Assembly (NCBI RefSeq): GCF_040436315.1 | Contig: NZ_AP031572.1 | Span: 1,736,001 to 1,800,000 of the forward strand | Direction: 5' to 3' | Origin: Synechocystis sp. LKSZ1 | GTDB taxonomy: Bacteria; Cyanobacteriota; Cyanobacteriia; Cyanobacteriales; Microcystaceae | DNA length: 64,000 nt | The notes under the pieces: generated by a model | Database searches by the model: none | What the model was told of the DNA's origin: nothing | Seen by the model: only the letters and a program-made list of their open reading frames with translations | Part shown: one piece after another, positions 48,909 to 57,956 of the stretch | Layout of the letters: every line of letters begins with the position of its first letter | Position numbering within the stretch: the first letter of the stretch is position 1 | Program-made: the position numbers and the translations under genes

Positions 48909-50294
48909 CTAAATAGTCTGAGAAAAGGCCACGGGCTGGACAGAGCGTCGGTAAACATCAAACACCGCGGCAATATTGCGAATGAGTAAGCGTCCTTTGG
49001 GGGTGATGGTTAGGCCCTGAGATTGAATTTCTAGTAATCCATCAGCGGCGAGGGGTTTGAGGGCGGTTAATTCCTGGGCAAAGTACTGGCCAAAATTCAG
49101 GTGATATTGTCGCTCAATCTGGTGATAGTCCAGGGCAAAATGACACATTAAGCCCATAATGATCTGCCGACGCAGTTGGTCATCAGGGCCAAGTTGGACA
49201 GCTTTTTCCAGGGGTAAGCGGCCTTCCGTCACCGCTTGGTAGTAGTCCTTGAGACGTTTGTGGTTCTGGAAATAAATGTCATCCAGCATACTGATGGAGG
49301 TCAGGCCAAAGCCAAAGAGTTCCGCCTCGGGTTGGGTGGTATAGCCCTGGAAATTGCGCTTGAGGGTTCCCTGCCGTTGGGCCAGGGCCAATTCATCATC
49401 GGGTTTGGCAAAGTGATCCATACCGATAAAGACGTAGCCACTGTCGGTGAGATCAGTAATGCTTTGTTTGAGGATGGCCAGCTTTTCCTCTGGGCAGGGC
49501 AGGGCCTGGGGGTCAATCTTACGCTGAATGGCCTTGAGGCCAGGGACGTAGGCAAAGTTAAAGACGGCAATGCGATTGGGGTCGAGCTGGACGGTTTTAG
49601 CAATGGTTTCCCGGAAGCTGGCTAGGGTTTGGCCGGGTAGGCCGTAGATCAGATCGACATTGACACTGGCAAAATCAGCGGCCCGAATCCAGTCCATCAC
49701 CGCAAAGAGTTTTTCTTCGCTAATTTCCCGGTTAATGGCCCGTTGTACCTGAGGGTTAAAGTCTTGAATGCCGAAGCTAATGCGGTTAAAGCCCATAGCC
49801 CGCAGAGCAAAAATATAGTTCTTATCGACGTGGCGGGGATTGATCTCAATGGAGACCTCGGCATCCTTCGTTAAATGAAAATGCTGGTTAATGCTCTGCC
49901 AGAGGTGATCCACCTGCTCCAGGTTGAGATAGTTAGGCGTTCCCCCACCCCAGTGCAGTTGCGTCACCGGCCGTTGGCAATCCATGAGTTGGGCCTTCTG
50001 TTGAATTTCCTGGTGCAGATAGCCGAGATAGTCTTGGGCAATGCGTTGATTATTGGAAACAATCACATTACAACCGCAGAAGTAACAGGCGCTGTGGCAA
50101 AAGGGGAGATGAAAGTATAAAGAAAGGGGCAATTGGCGGGCATTAGAGGCAGAAATAGCTGTTTTAACCTCCGCTTCCGTCACATGGGCGTGAAATTCCG
50201 TTGCTGGGGGATAGCTGGTATAGCGAGGCAGGGCCTGATTATATTTAATGAGCAGATCGGTATCAAATTCTAGGGGCGAGAGGGTCAGAGGCAT
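48909..50294 (-). CDS. hemN: Oxygen-independent coproporphyrinogen III oxidase
   Basis: Radical-SAM enzyme making protoporphyrinogen IX without oxygen. The 461-residue length fits true HemN. The iron-sulfur cysteines are in LPFCHSACYFCGCNVIV (CxxxCxxC plus an extra Cys, as in HemN), followed by QLHWGGGTPNYL and the SAM-site segment VSIEINPRHVD. It lies 77 bases after the haem oxygenase gene on the same strand, an arrangement known from low-oxygen-induced cyanobacterial operons. Confidence 0.95.
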   Translation of the reverse strand: MPLTLSPLEFDTDLLIKYNQALPRYTSYPPATEFHAHVTEAEVKTAISASNARQLPLSLYFHLPFCHSACYFCGCNVIVSNNQRIAQDYLGYLHQEIQQKAQLMDCQRPVTQLHWGGGTPNYLNLEQVDHLWQSINQHFHLTKDAEVSIEINPRHVDKNYIFALRAMGFNRISFGIQDFNPQVQRAINREISEEKLFAVMDWIRAADFASVNVDLIYGLPGQTLASFRETIAKTVQLDPNRIAVFNFAYVPGLKAIQRKIDPQALPCPEEKLAILKQSITDLTDSGYVFIGMDHFAKPDDELALAQRQGTLKRNFQGYTTQPEAELFGFGLTSISMLDDIYFQNHKRLKDYYQAVTEGRLPLEKAVQLGPDDQLRRQIIMGLMCHFALDYHQIERQYHLNFGQYFAQELTALKPLAADGLLEIQSQGLTITPKGRLLIRNIAAVFDVYRRSVQPVAFSQTI

Positions 50295-50371
50295 CGTTAA
50301 AAATCCTTAAAAAATACTCCCATCACGACAAGCGGCGGGAGATATGGGCAATAAGCAAAAATTGAAAAACG

Positions 50372-51118
50372 TTAAACCGTCGCGAGGGGCACTTCTCTCC
50401 GACCAGGACGCCCTTCCGTACTACCCGGCCGGTCTTGGCGAGTCAGCAGATCGAAAACATGCTCTCCAACGGCAGCTTTGACATCGGGTTCGAGGTCGTG
50501 CATCACATCTCGATTCAGAGCAAAGGCTAAATTCGCTTCGGCCACAATCGCTTCTACCTGTTCTGGACTGAGGGACAGCGCATCTAACGCCTGACGATAG
50601 TTTTCCTTAAAGGCCCGTTTGGCCTCGATAGTGGGAATCTGCTCAAACTCGTAGAAAGCGGTTCCTTGGCCCTCGGGTAACTTCAGGGCCGATCGCACAA
50701 TCCGGCTCAGGGCCTGGCCCCCCGACAGATCTCCTAGGTAACGGGTATAGGCATGGGCGATCAATAGCTCTGGTTGCGTCTGGGCAATTTCTTGAATACG
50801 GCTGACGTAGGTTTGGCCCGAGGGCAGGGGAGCAATCTCTGCTGGCCAGTTTTCGCCGTAGTAAAAAGCGAGGTCTTTGGCTAAGTTATCCTGACGGTTT
50901 AGTTCTGGGAAATAGACTTGACTGAGGATGGGATGATCTTGCAGACGGGCCAATTCGGCTTCGAGGGTAGTATAGACGAAGTAGAGATTAGCCAAGAGTT
51001 TACGGAAGGGTTCGGTTTCCACAATGCCCTTGAGAAAACACTTCATGTAGGCCGTATTTTCCGAAAGGGTGTGGGATTGTTGGGTGCCTTCCCGGAGGGC
51101 TTGGGCGAGGTGGGTCAT
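50372..51118 (-). CDS. ho: Haem oxygenase, biliverdin-producing
   Basis: Ferredoxin-dependent oxygenase opening haem to biliverdin IXalpha, the precursor of phycobilins. The protein has 248 residues. The axial His is near residue 16 in REGTQQSHTLSENTAYM, and the distal helix motif YTRYLGDLSGGQALSRI is intact. Its position next to hemN and close to a divergent acsF suggests the low-oxygen isoform (HO2), but sequence alone does not separate it from HO1, which neighbours hemF in other cyanobacteria. Confidence 0.94.
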   Translation of the reverse strand: MTHLAQALREGTQQSHTLSENTAYMKCFLKGIVETEPFRKLLANLYFVYTTLEAELARLQDHPILSQVYFPELNRQDNLAKDLAFYYGENWPAEIAPLPSGQTYVSRIQEIAQTQPELLIAHAYTRYLGDLSGGQALSRIVRSALKLPEGQGTAFYEFEQIPTIEAKRAFKENYRQALDALSLSPEQVEAIVAEANLAFALNRDVMHDLEPDVKAAVGEHVFDLLTRQDRPGSTEGRPGRREVPLATV

Positions 51119-51191
51119 GGGGTTAACTCCCGAATGAAAAATCTGAAAATTACACAGTTAAATTGGCATAGCGGATGGAACTTCGGTTTTC

Positions 51192-51219
51192 GCCCCCTGA
51201 CTCCCCAGCCGTAGGGGGC
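51192..51219. other. Hairpin between hemF and haem oxygenase
   Basis: GCCCCCT (51192-51198) and AGGGGGC (51213-51219) form a perfect 7-bp GC-rich stem 13 bases after the hemF stop. No T-run follows on the minus strand, so it may attenuate rather than end transcription. Confidence 0.4.
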
Positions 51220-51231
51220 AACTCAAAAGTA

Positions 51232-52263
51232 TTAAACTCTCCAATTCACCCAGTCCTGGGGCTTGAGGAAGGTTTCCGCCAGGCCGGCTTCCGGGGTTCC
51301 AGGTTCTGCTTCGTAGCAGTATTGCCAGCGGGCCAGGGGTGGTAACGACATCAGGATCGATTCGGTACGGCCTTGGGTTTGCAGGCCAAAGATGGTGCCT
51401 CGGTCATAGACCAAGTTAAATTCCACATAGCGGCCCCGGCGATAGAGTTGAAAGTCCCGTTCCCGGTCGCCGTAGGGGAGTTCACAGCGTTTTTCGGCAA
51501 TGGGCAAATAACTGGGCAGGAAAGACTTCCCACAGCTCTGGGCAAAGGCAAACAGGTCTTCCCAACTGCGCTGAACCGGGCCGACTTGTTGACTGTAGCG
51601 GTAGGCTTCCCCATCGGTATTGTGACCCGCATAGAGTAGGCCCCGTTGGTCTTGGTAGTCGAAGAAAATGCCTCCCACGCCGCGGGTTTCCTGGCGATGT
51701 TTCAGGTAGAAATATTCATCACACCAGCGTTTGAAGGCGGGATAGTACTCTGGATGATGACGGTCACAGGCCTGCTTAATGGTTTGATGGAAATGCACCA
51801 CGTCTTCCACAAAGGGATAGTAGGGGGTTAAATCCACCCCGCCGCCAAACCACCAGATGGGGCCGGCTTCAAAATAACGATAATTCAAATGCACCGTGGG
51901 AACGTAGGGATTGCGGGGATGGAGCACCATCGAGGTTCCCGTCGCATAAAAGGTATGGCCCGCCGCTTCCGGCCGTTGGGTCAGGATCGATGGGGGCAGG
52001 GTTTCGCCCCACACTTCCGAAAAATTGACGCCGCCCTGTTCAAAAACTCGGCCGTTTTGGATCACCCGCGTCCGACCTTCACCGCCTTCGGGCCGTTGCC
52101 AGGTATCTTCCCGAAATTTGGCCTGGCCATCCAGGGCCTCTAGGGCGGCACAAATATTGTCTTGGAGGCCCTGCACAAACTGCTTGGCTCGGGCCTTGGC
52201 ATCGCTAGGAGGAGCAACTACCGCTGGAACAGTGGAGGATGGGGTCAGAACTGAATGACTCAT
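51232..52263 (-). CDS. hemF: Oxygen-dependent coproporphyrinogen III oxidase
   Basis: Aerobic enzyme for the same step as HemN. The 343 residues show the HemF motifs [36 protein letters not shown] and [20 protein letters not shown]. The presence of both oxygen-dependent and oxygen-independent forms in one cluster suggests a switch with oxygen level. The gene is divergent from acsF across a 261-base regulatory spacer. Confidence 0.96.
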   Translation of the reverse strand: MSHSVLTPSSTVPAVVAPPSDAKARAKQFVQGLQDNICAALEALDGQAKFREDTWQRPEGGEGRTRVIQNGRVFEQGGVNFSEVWGETLPPSILTQRPEAAGHTFYATGTSMVLHPRNPYVPTVHLNYRYFEAGPIWWFGGGVDLTPYYPFVEDVVHFHQTIKQACDRHHPEYYPAFKRWCDEYFYLKHRQETRGVGGIFFDYQDQRGLLYAGHNTDGEAYRYSQQVGPVQRSWEDLFAFAQSCGKSFLPSYLPIAEKRCELPYGDRERDFQLYRRGRYVEFNLVYDRGTIFGLQTQGRTESILMSLPPLARWQYCYEAEPGTPEAGLAETFLKPQDWVNWRV

Positions 52264-52455
52264 GGGTAACGTACAGCAGATTTGATCAATCGTTTTTGTC
52301 CTTTGATAACCATATAAGAATAAAAACGAAATTAGGAAGTGCTGTTACAAAAGTTTATATCTCCTAGGGGACAAGCTTCTTTAAATCTTGCAGAATAAGC
52401 ACTTTCAAGTATTTCTTTCGCACTGATTCCAGCTATCGTCAAAAAACGTTACAGA
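52264..52455. other. Divergent regulatory spacer, hemF-proximal part
   Basis: AT-rich, no gene. An inverted pair AAGTGCT (about 52338) and AGCACTT (about 52399) sits roughly 50 bases apart. The hemF promoter must lie here, but no good -10/-35 pair was identified by eye. Confidence 0.3.
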
Positions 52456-52474
52456 GAGAAAGACTCTCTTTCTC
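52456..52474. promoter_or_regulatory. Perfect 8-bp inverted repeat at the acsF -35 position (operator candidate)
   Basis: GAGAAAGA, CTC, TCTTTCTC forms a perfect dyad centred at 52465. A TATAAT follows at 52486-52491, so the dyad covers the place where a -35 box would be (52463-52468), and no TTGACA-like hexamer is present. This is the geometry of an activator-dependent promoter. In other cyanobacteria the MarR-type activator ChlR switches on chlAII-ho2-hemN at low oxygen; a similar regulator is inferred here. Confidence 0.5.
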
Positions 52475-52485
52475 AGAATACTGTT

Positions 52486-52491
52486 TATAAT
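52486..52491 (+). promoter_or_regulatory. -10 box of acsF
   Basis: Perfect TATAAT, 34 bases before the acsF ATG. A start site about seven bases downstream would leave a leader of roughly 27 bases containing the ribosome site AAAGGAG at 52514-52520. Confidence 0.6.
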
Positions 52492-52524
52492 TTCACATAG
52501 CCATTTAGTTATCAAAGGAGTTTT

Positions 52525-53589
52525 ATGGTTAACACCCTACCGAAGCCCTCTGCCGTTAGTGTCCCTGCGGAGCCGATGATGAAGGAGAGCTTGCTGACGC
52601 CCCGGTTTTACATCACGGATTTTGAAGCGGCTGCCAACCTCGACCTCTCCCGCCAAGAGGAGGAGCTTCAGGCCATGTTGACCGAAATGAAAAACGACTA
52701 TAACCGGGATCATTTCGTCCGGGATGCGGAATACCAACAGGCCTTTGATAACCTCGACGAAGAGGCTCGCCAGGCCTTTATTGATTACCTGGAGCGTTCC
52801 TGCGTTTCCGAATTTTCCGGCTTTTTGCTCTTTAAGGAACTGTCCCGCAAGCTCAAGGGCCGTAATCAAATTCTGGCGGATATTTTCCACCTTATGGCCC
52901 GGGACGAGGCTCGCCACGCGGGTTTCCTCAATAAAGCCATGGGGGATTTTAATGTTTCCCTGGATCTGGGTCGCCTGACTAAAAGCCGCACCTACACTTT
53001 CTTTCCCCTGGAATGGGTGATTTATACCGTCTATCTCTCGGAAAAGATCGGTTACTGGCGCTACATCATTATTTTTCGCCACCTGGAAAAACACCCAGAA
53101 CACCAATTTTCCCCCCTCTTCAATTACTTTGAGAGCTGGTGCCAGGATGAAAACCGCCACGGCGATATTTTTAAGGCGCTCCTGCGTTCCCAACCGACGA
53201 TGTGGCAGACCTGGCAGTCTCGTCTCTGGAGTCGTTTCTTCCTACTGTCCGTCTTTGTGACCCATAGCCTCACCGTCCATGAACGCTCTAATTTCTACGT
53301 CACCCTGGGCCTAGACCCCACGGAATTTGATCAGGAAGTGATCCGTAAGACTAACGAAACCTCAGCTCGGGCCTTCCCCACTGTATTGAATACCGAGCAT
53401 CCTGACTTTTTCCCTCGCCTGAACCGTTGTGCCCAACATAACCTGGCCGCTAGTGCCATTAACGAGGATAAAGGCCCCTTTAAGTTTTTGCGGAAATTGC
53501 CCCACTACACGGCCATTTTCTGGAATTTCTTCCGTTTATTCCTGATTTCTCCCCTCGATGCGGAATTAGACCGGGGAACCGTTCGCTAA
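52525..53589 (+). CDS. acsF: Mg-protoporphyrin IX monomethyl ester oxidative cyclase (aerobic)
   Basis: Di-iron oxygenase (ChlA/AcsF) forming the fifth ring of chlorophyll. The 354 residues carry both iron-binding ExxH motifs, ARDEARHAGF (E128/H131) and CQDENRHGDIF, plus the upstream Glu in SEFSGFL. N-terminal sequence and the neighbouring haem oxygenase and hemN suggest the low-oxygen isoform known as ChlAII. It has a strong ribosome site and its own promoter with a possible operator. Confidence 0.95.
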   Translation: MVNTLPKPSAVSVPAEPMMKESLLTPRFYITDFEAAANLDLSRQEEELQAMLTEMKNDYNRDHFVRDAEYQQAFDNLDEEARQAFIDYLERSCVSEFSGFLLFKELSRKLKGRNQILADIFHLMARDEARHAGFLNKAMGDFNVSLDLGRLTKSRTYTFFPLEWVIYTVYLSEKIGYWRYIIIFRHLEKHPEHQFSPLFNYFESWCQDENRHGDIFKALLRSQPTMWQTWQSRLWSRFFLLSVFVTHSLTVHERSNFYVTLGLDPTEFDQEVIRKTNETSARAFPTVLNTEHPDFFPRLNRCAQHNLAASAINEDKGPFKFLRKLPHYTAIFWNFFRLFLISPLDAELDRGTVR

Positions 53590-53656
53590 GGCCCTGTTGG
53601 ATGGGGGGATACCAGGCCCTATACCCCAATGGGGAGGATTGGTATTAGGAATTTGC

Positions 53657-54115
53657 TTAAGCAATAATAGTTTTACCAGCAAAGAAGTCTTGTAACTGAC
53701 GGTCATGGTCGTGGGCTAAATTGCCTAGGGGCAACTGCTCTCGCGTAAAGGCCGCTACGTCTTGGATCTCCGCTGTGTCTCCAACGGTCATGGGCCCAGA
53801 TGCTTTCACGGCTAGGAAAATACAAATGGAGTGAGTTCTGGGGTCACGCTCAGGAGCAGAATAAACCCCCACCAGGCCCTCGATCGCCACTAGATTTAGG
53901 CCGGTTTCTTCCTGAAGTTCTCGCTCCGCCGTTTTCTCAATGGTTTCTCCCCAATCGACCAGGCCACCGGGAAGCCCCCACTGGCCCGTATCACGGCGTT
54001 GCACCAGTACGAATCGACCATCCGGAAGAATTGGAATCAGACTCACGCCAGTGACGGGATGTCGTAGCAGGAGGCCCAAAACCGTTTTACCAATCTGCCA
54101 AAGACGAGTTAGCAC
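53657..54115 (-). CDS. NUDIX hydrolase
   Basis: Protein of 152 residues hydrolysing a nucleoside diphosphate linked to another group. The NUDIX box is complete: GGLVDWGETIEKTAERELQE followed by ETGLN (Gx5Ex7REx2EExG). The substrate is unknown. It lies 14 bases after the diguanylate cyclase gene on the same strand and may be co-transcribed. Confidence 0.92.
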   Translation of the reverse strand: MLTRLWQIGKTVLGLLLRHPVTGVSLIPILPDGRFVLVQRRDTGQWGLPGGLVDWGETIEKTAERELQEETGLNLVAIEGLVGVYSAPERDPRTHSICIFLAVKASGPMTVGDTAEIQDVAAFTREQLPLGNLAHDHDRQLQDFFAGKTIIA

Positions 54116-54129
54116 AGCGCATTAACCTT

Positions 54130-55698
54130 CTAAAGTTGTGTACAGCCATCGGCCTGACAGGCCACCGAACAATTGCGGCCCCTTTTCTTGGCTTCGTAGA
54201 GGGCCTGGTCGGCCTGAGAGAGGAGGTCTGCCCAAGAGTCTTGAGGCTGGGGAATCTGGCTACTCATGCCAATACTCAGGGTGACTCGGCTACTCACCAA
54301 GGATTGGGGATGGGGAATATTTTGCTCAAACATGGCCTCATGGATTTTGTTGGCCACGGTCATGGCCCCGGCTAGGTCAGTATGGGGCAAAATTACCACA
54401 AATTCCTCCCCACCATAGCGTGCCAGAAAGTCTTCTGAGCGCTGAATCACGTTTTGAAGGGTGCGGGCGATGTCTTGCAAACAACGGTCTCCCTGGGGAT
54501 GGCCGCAGTCATCGTTGTAGCGCTTGAAATAGTCAACATCGAGAAGAAGCAGAGAGAGGGGGGCCTGGAGCCGACTGAGACGCCGCCACTCTACCCCAAT
54601 GCGCTCATCAAAGGAACGACGATTGGGAATTCCCGTTAAGCTATCCAAGTGGGCCTTCGATTCCAGCTCTCGATTTACAGCCAGTAATTGTTGTTTAGCC
54701 TCTGATAACTCTTGGGTTCTGGCTTCTACCAAAGATTCAAGGTTGCCGTAGAGGGCCAACAATTGGCCTTGGGCCTGGCGACGTTCCTGGAGAATCACCG
54801 ACAGGGCCAAGGTGGTGATGGATAGGGTCAAAATATAGCTCTGCAGTAGAAAATAGGCCACATAGCTATGGATTAATAGGGCTGACGCTCGGGGAGCAAT
54901 CCAAAAAAGAGCACCATCGCTTTTGCTGGTATAGAGGATAAACAGCACAGATATCAAGGCTGTTAGCCCGAGGGCACTGCGTTGACTGAGACGAAACACC
55001 GACCAAAGCACTGTTAAAAAGAGCAAATACTCGAGATGCAATTGGTAGATAAAAATCAGGCCCAGAATCAGGAAAACGATTGTGAGTAGTAGGGAACTTT
55101 CCCAGGGATGACGACGGGGAGGAGACGCATCACTCCGCCACAGAAAAATCATAGGTGAAAAAACAATGTGGGCCATGACGCTGGCAATCCACCAAAATAA
55201 AAAAGAATAGGTGAATTCGGCCCAGGTAATCACCTGAAAACTGGCTAACAGGCCAACGCCGATCAAGGCAGAGACCAAGGGAGAAACCAGAGCCGCCAGC
55301 AGAAAAACCCCCAGGGATTGACTCTCCGCAAACAGCAACGGATTTTTGGCCCATCGTCGTAGGATCCGAGTTGCTACCCAGGGTTGGAGACAATTCCCCA
55401 AGGCACAGCCCCCTTGAACCACAATCCAAGACCCGAAGGACTGGTGTAGATCTAGTTCCATTAAGGAGGGGATTAGACCCATGAAGGAGCCGATAACAAT
55501 CCCCCCAAACACCTTCGGCCCCCAGCGATATACCAGGGGAAAGGATAGGGCCGACGGCAACCAAATAATGGCGACATTCCCTGGCAGAGTCGCTAGATGC
55601 AAACTAATTTGTACTGCAATGGCATAGGCAATAGCCAGACCGCCATTGATGAGGAACAGAGTCTCCCACGGGGGGAATCGTCCAGAATTGGGTGACAT
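54130..55698 (-). CDS. MASE1-GGDEF diguanylate cyclase
   Basis: Membrane protein of 522 residues. About 300 N-terminal residues form a MASE1-type sensor with eight or so helices (NVAIIWLPSALSFPLVYRWG is characteristic). A short coiled coil (SLVEARTQELSEAKQQLLAV) leads to the GGDEF domain. The active site is ARYGGEEFVVILP, so catalysis of c-di-GMP synthesis is expected. The inhibitory I-site RxxD is present as RSED, five residues before GGEEF, so product feedback is likely. Confidence 0.93.
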   Translation of the reverse strand: MSPNSGRFPPWETLFLINGGLAIAYAIAVQISLHLATLPGNVAIIWLPSALSFPLVYRWGPKVFGGIVIGSFMGLIPSLMELDLHQSFGSWIVVQGGCALGNCLQPWVATRILRRWAKNPLLFAESQSLGVFLLAALVSPLVSALIGVGLLASFQVITWAEFTYSFLFWWIASVMAHIVFSPMIFLWRSDASPPRRHPWESSLLLTIVFLILGLIFIYQLHLEYLLFLTVLWSVFRLSQRSALGLTALISVLFILYTSKSDGALFWIAPRASALLIHSYVAYFLLQSYILTLSITTLALSVILQERRQAQGQLLALYGNLESLVEARTQELSEAKQQLLAVNRELESKAHLDSLTGIPNRRSFDERIGVEWRRLSRLQAPLSLLLLDVDYFKRYNDDCGHPQGDRCLQDIARTLQNVIQRSEDFLARYGGEEFVVILPHTDLAGAMTVANKIHEAMFEQNIPHPQSLVSSRVTLSIGMSSQIPQPQDSWADLLSQADQALYEAKKRGRNCSVACQADGCTQL

Positions 55699-55948
55699 GG
55701 GCGTTATATTCTCTCGTTACCTTCGGGCAGAACGGTATGCTAGCAACCCATAATAAATGAATGTTTAAAAAGTATTGCTCTTGTCAATACCACGGAAATA
55801 ACTTGGCTCTCCTCCAGAGTAATTCTCCCAAAAAAATGCCTAGATCCCCTAAAATCAGCGATAGCGAGAAAAACCAGTGCGCTTTTCCCGGCCTAGGCTG
55901 TTGGGGGCCTGATTAGCCCAGTTCTAGCCCTTTTTCCAGGAGGTTCCG

Positions 55949-56536
55949 ATGATTATTGCAATCACTGCGCTCAAGGGCGGGGTCGGCAAAACCACCACTG
56001 CCATTCATCTGGCGGCCTATCTACAACAAAAGGCCCCGACGCTCCTGATTGATGCTGACCGCAATCGCTCGGCCCTGATTTGGTCTCGGGAGGAAAAGCT
56101 TCCTTTCTATGTGGCGTCCCAGGCTGGTGCCACCAGTTTAATCCGCAAATATCCCCACATCATTATCGACACTCGGGCCCGGCCAGAGGCAGAAGAATTC
56201 CGGGATCTCGCCGATGGCAGTGATCTTTTGATTGTCCCCACTACCCCCAATCACCTTGACCTGGATGCAACCTTTAAGGCGGTTGAACAGTTGTCCTCCT
56301 TAAAAGTGAATTATAAAATTCTGCTCACCAAGGTTGATGCCCGAACCAAGGGCGGCCAGCAGGCCCGGCAGTTACTCGAAGCTGAAAACCTACCGCTCTT
56401 TAAGACAGAAATTCCTCTCCTAGTGGCCTTTGAGCGAGCTTCCCACAAAGGAGTCATCATTCGTGATTATTCCGATCCCCGCTCGGCCCTGGCCTGGGGG
56501 CGCTACAAGGCCGTTGGCCAAGAAATTCTACCCTAA
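55949..56536 (+). CDS. ParA-family ATPase
   Basis: MinD/ParA-type P-loop ATPase of 195 residues, shorter than plasmid ParA (which has an extra N-terminal HTH). The deviant Walker A is intact at residues 9-16 (KGGVGKTT), and switch I/II regions are LIDADRNRSALIWSR and IIIDTRARPEAEEF. No parB gene is adjacent, so it is more likely an orphan ATPase for positioning some cell structure. The stop codon overlaps the next gene's start (TAATG). A good ribosome site (AGGAGG) precedes the ATG. Confidence 0.92.
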   Translation: MIIAITALKGGVGKTTTAIHLAAYLQQKAPTLLIDADRNRSALIWSREEKLPFYVASQAGATSLIRKYPHIIIDTRARPEAEEFRDLADGSDLLIVPTTPNHLDLDATFKAVEQLSSLKVNYKILLTKVDARTKGGQQARQLLEAENLPLFKTEIPLLVAFERASHKGVIIRDYSDPRSALAWGRYKAVGQEILP

Positions 56537-57306
56537 TGCGTTCCCTCCCAATGTTCGACTTTATTCAAGACCTTAATCCGTGGTTGTTGGCCCTGGCCCT
56601 GAATAGTGTCCTGCTGGCTCTGGCCCTAGCCCTGCCGAAAAAATTATTGACCCCGGCAGGCTACGGCCATGCCTGGCTCCTGGGCGTGATCATTTGGGGC
56701 GGGCTAGGTTGGCGGGGCTATGTTCTGGTCATGGTCTATTTCCTAGTGGGTTCCGCGGTCACTAAAATTGGCCTCTCGCAAAAGACGGCCCTGGGTATTG
56801 CCGAAAAACGCTCCGGCCAGCGAGGGCCTGAAAATGTTTGGGGGTCTGCCTCCACGGCCGCCCTTTGTGCTTTGTTGATCCTAGTGGTGGCCCCGGTATG
56901 GCATCCCCTGCTCTGGTTGGGTTATACGGCTAGTTTTAGCACCAAATTAGCGGATACCTGTGCGAGTGAAGTGGGCAAGGCCTACGGCCAACGGACTTTC
57001 TTAATTACAACCTTTAAACCGGTTCCTCGGGGAACAGAAGGAGCTGTGAGCCTGGAGGGAACCTTGGCGGGGATTATCGGTAGTTTCATTATTGCGAGTT
57101 TGGCCTGTGGCCTGGGCGTGATTACGGTCTGGGGCTTCCTCTGGACGATACTTGCCGCCTTTATTGCCACTAATCTGGAAAGCGTCCTGGGGGCGACTCT
57201 GCAAAGCCGTTGGCCCTGGCTGACCAACGAAGTAGTAAATGGGATTAATACTCTGCTTGGGGCCGTGATTGCGGTGGCCCTGGCCTGGTATGGGGCAATA
57301 AGCTGA
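56536..57306 (+). CDS. DUF92/TIGR00297 family protein, phytyl-phosphate kinase (VTE6)-like
   Basis: Integral membrane protein of 256 residues with about seven helices. The family includes plant VTE6, which phosphorylates phytyl phosphate for tocopherol and phylloquinone synthesis; the cyanobacterial proteins are presumed to do the same. Family motifs GKAYGQRTFLITTFKPVPRG, TEGAVSLEGT and ATNLESVLGA are intact. It overlaps the ParA-like gene as TAATG. Either ATG 56536 or the Met six codons later could be the start. Confidence 0.87.
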   Translation: MRSLPMFDFIQDLNPWLLALALNSVLLALALALPKKLLTPAGYGHAWLLGVIIWGGLGWRGYVLVMVYFLVGSAVTKIGLSQKTALGIAEKRSGQRGPENVWGSASTAALCALLILVVAPVWHPLLWLGYTASFSTKLADTCASEVGKAYGQRTFLITTFKPVPRGTEGAVSLEGTLAGIIGSFIIASLACGLGVITVWGFLWTILAAFIATNLESVLGATLQSRWPWLTNEVVNGINTLLGAVIAVALAWYGAIS

Positions 57307-57403
57307 AAATCGGCCAAACTAAGGAGAACCCCTCCCCCCGGCCTGATCGATTTACCTATTCCGGGGGGCATGCTGGCTTCATTCAACTGCAATCCCCGTT
57401 GCT

Positions 57404-57937
57404 ATGCTATCTCGCTCCTCCCTTCACTTATTAATTGCCCTTAGCTATCGGCCAAGTCGTCTAAGGCAGTCTGGGTCAGGGTTTACTCTGCTGGAAATCC
57501 TGATCGTTAGTGTCGGGCTCGGTATTCTAGCGGCCCTTGCTTTTCCCAGCTATATGGGAGCCGTTGATAAGGCCCACTACGCCGAGGCCAAAAGTCAAAT
57601 GGGTTGTTTAGCCAGAGAATTACAAGGGTTTCGGCTAGAAAACGGTCATTTTCCCGATGACGTCAATCGCAACATTCGGCCAGTAGGAATTAATTGTTTT
57701 TACACTCAGGCTAGTGGCCAAGTCCCCTTCGATTCCCGCTATGACTACGATGTTAGTCCTGGGGCCAACTGCTATGTCCAGATTGTTTTTCTGGGTAAAA
57801 ATAATGAGAAAGAGGCCCCCCATGCCGGTACGCGACGCTATCCTCAAGCCGGCCTCTACGATTACTCCGAGGTCAGTTCTGGTGCTGATGATTTAGTCTA
57901 TAGTTTGGGGGTTAACCCCTTCGATCTGCCCTGTTAA
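57404..57937 (+). CDS. Type IV pilin-like protein
   Basis: Protein of 177 residues with a class III signal: 26-residue leader ending in Gly, then FTLLEILIVSVGLGILAALA with Glu at mature position 5, as needed for PilD cleavage and pilus assembly. The globular part has Cys residues (near the helix end in QMGC, in GINCFYTQ, in GANCYVQI and at the C-terminus) that may form disulfides. The C-terminal half resembles cyanobacterial PilA/GspH-like minor pilins. It stands alone. Confidence 0.88.
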   Translation: MLSRSSLHLLIALSYRPSRLRQSGSGFTLLEILIVSVGLGILAALAFPSYMGAVDKAHYAEAKSQMGCLARELQGFRLENGHFPDDVNRNIRPVGINCFYTQASGQVPFDSRYDYDVSPGANCYVQIVFLGKNNEKEAPHAGTRRYPQAGLYDYSEVSSGADDLVYSLGVNPFDLPC

Positions 57938-57956
57938 GGTTATTGCGGAATTTCCT

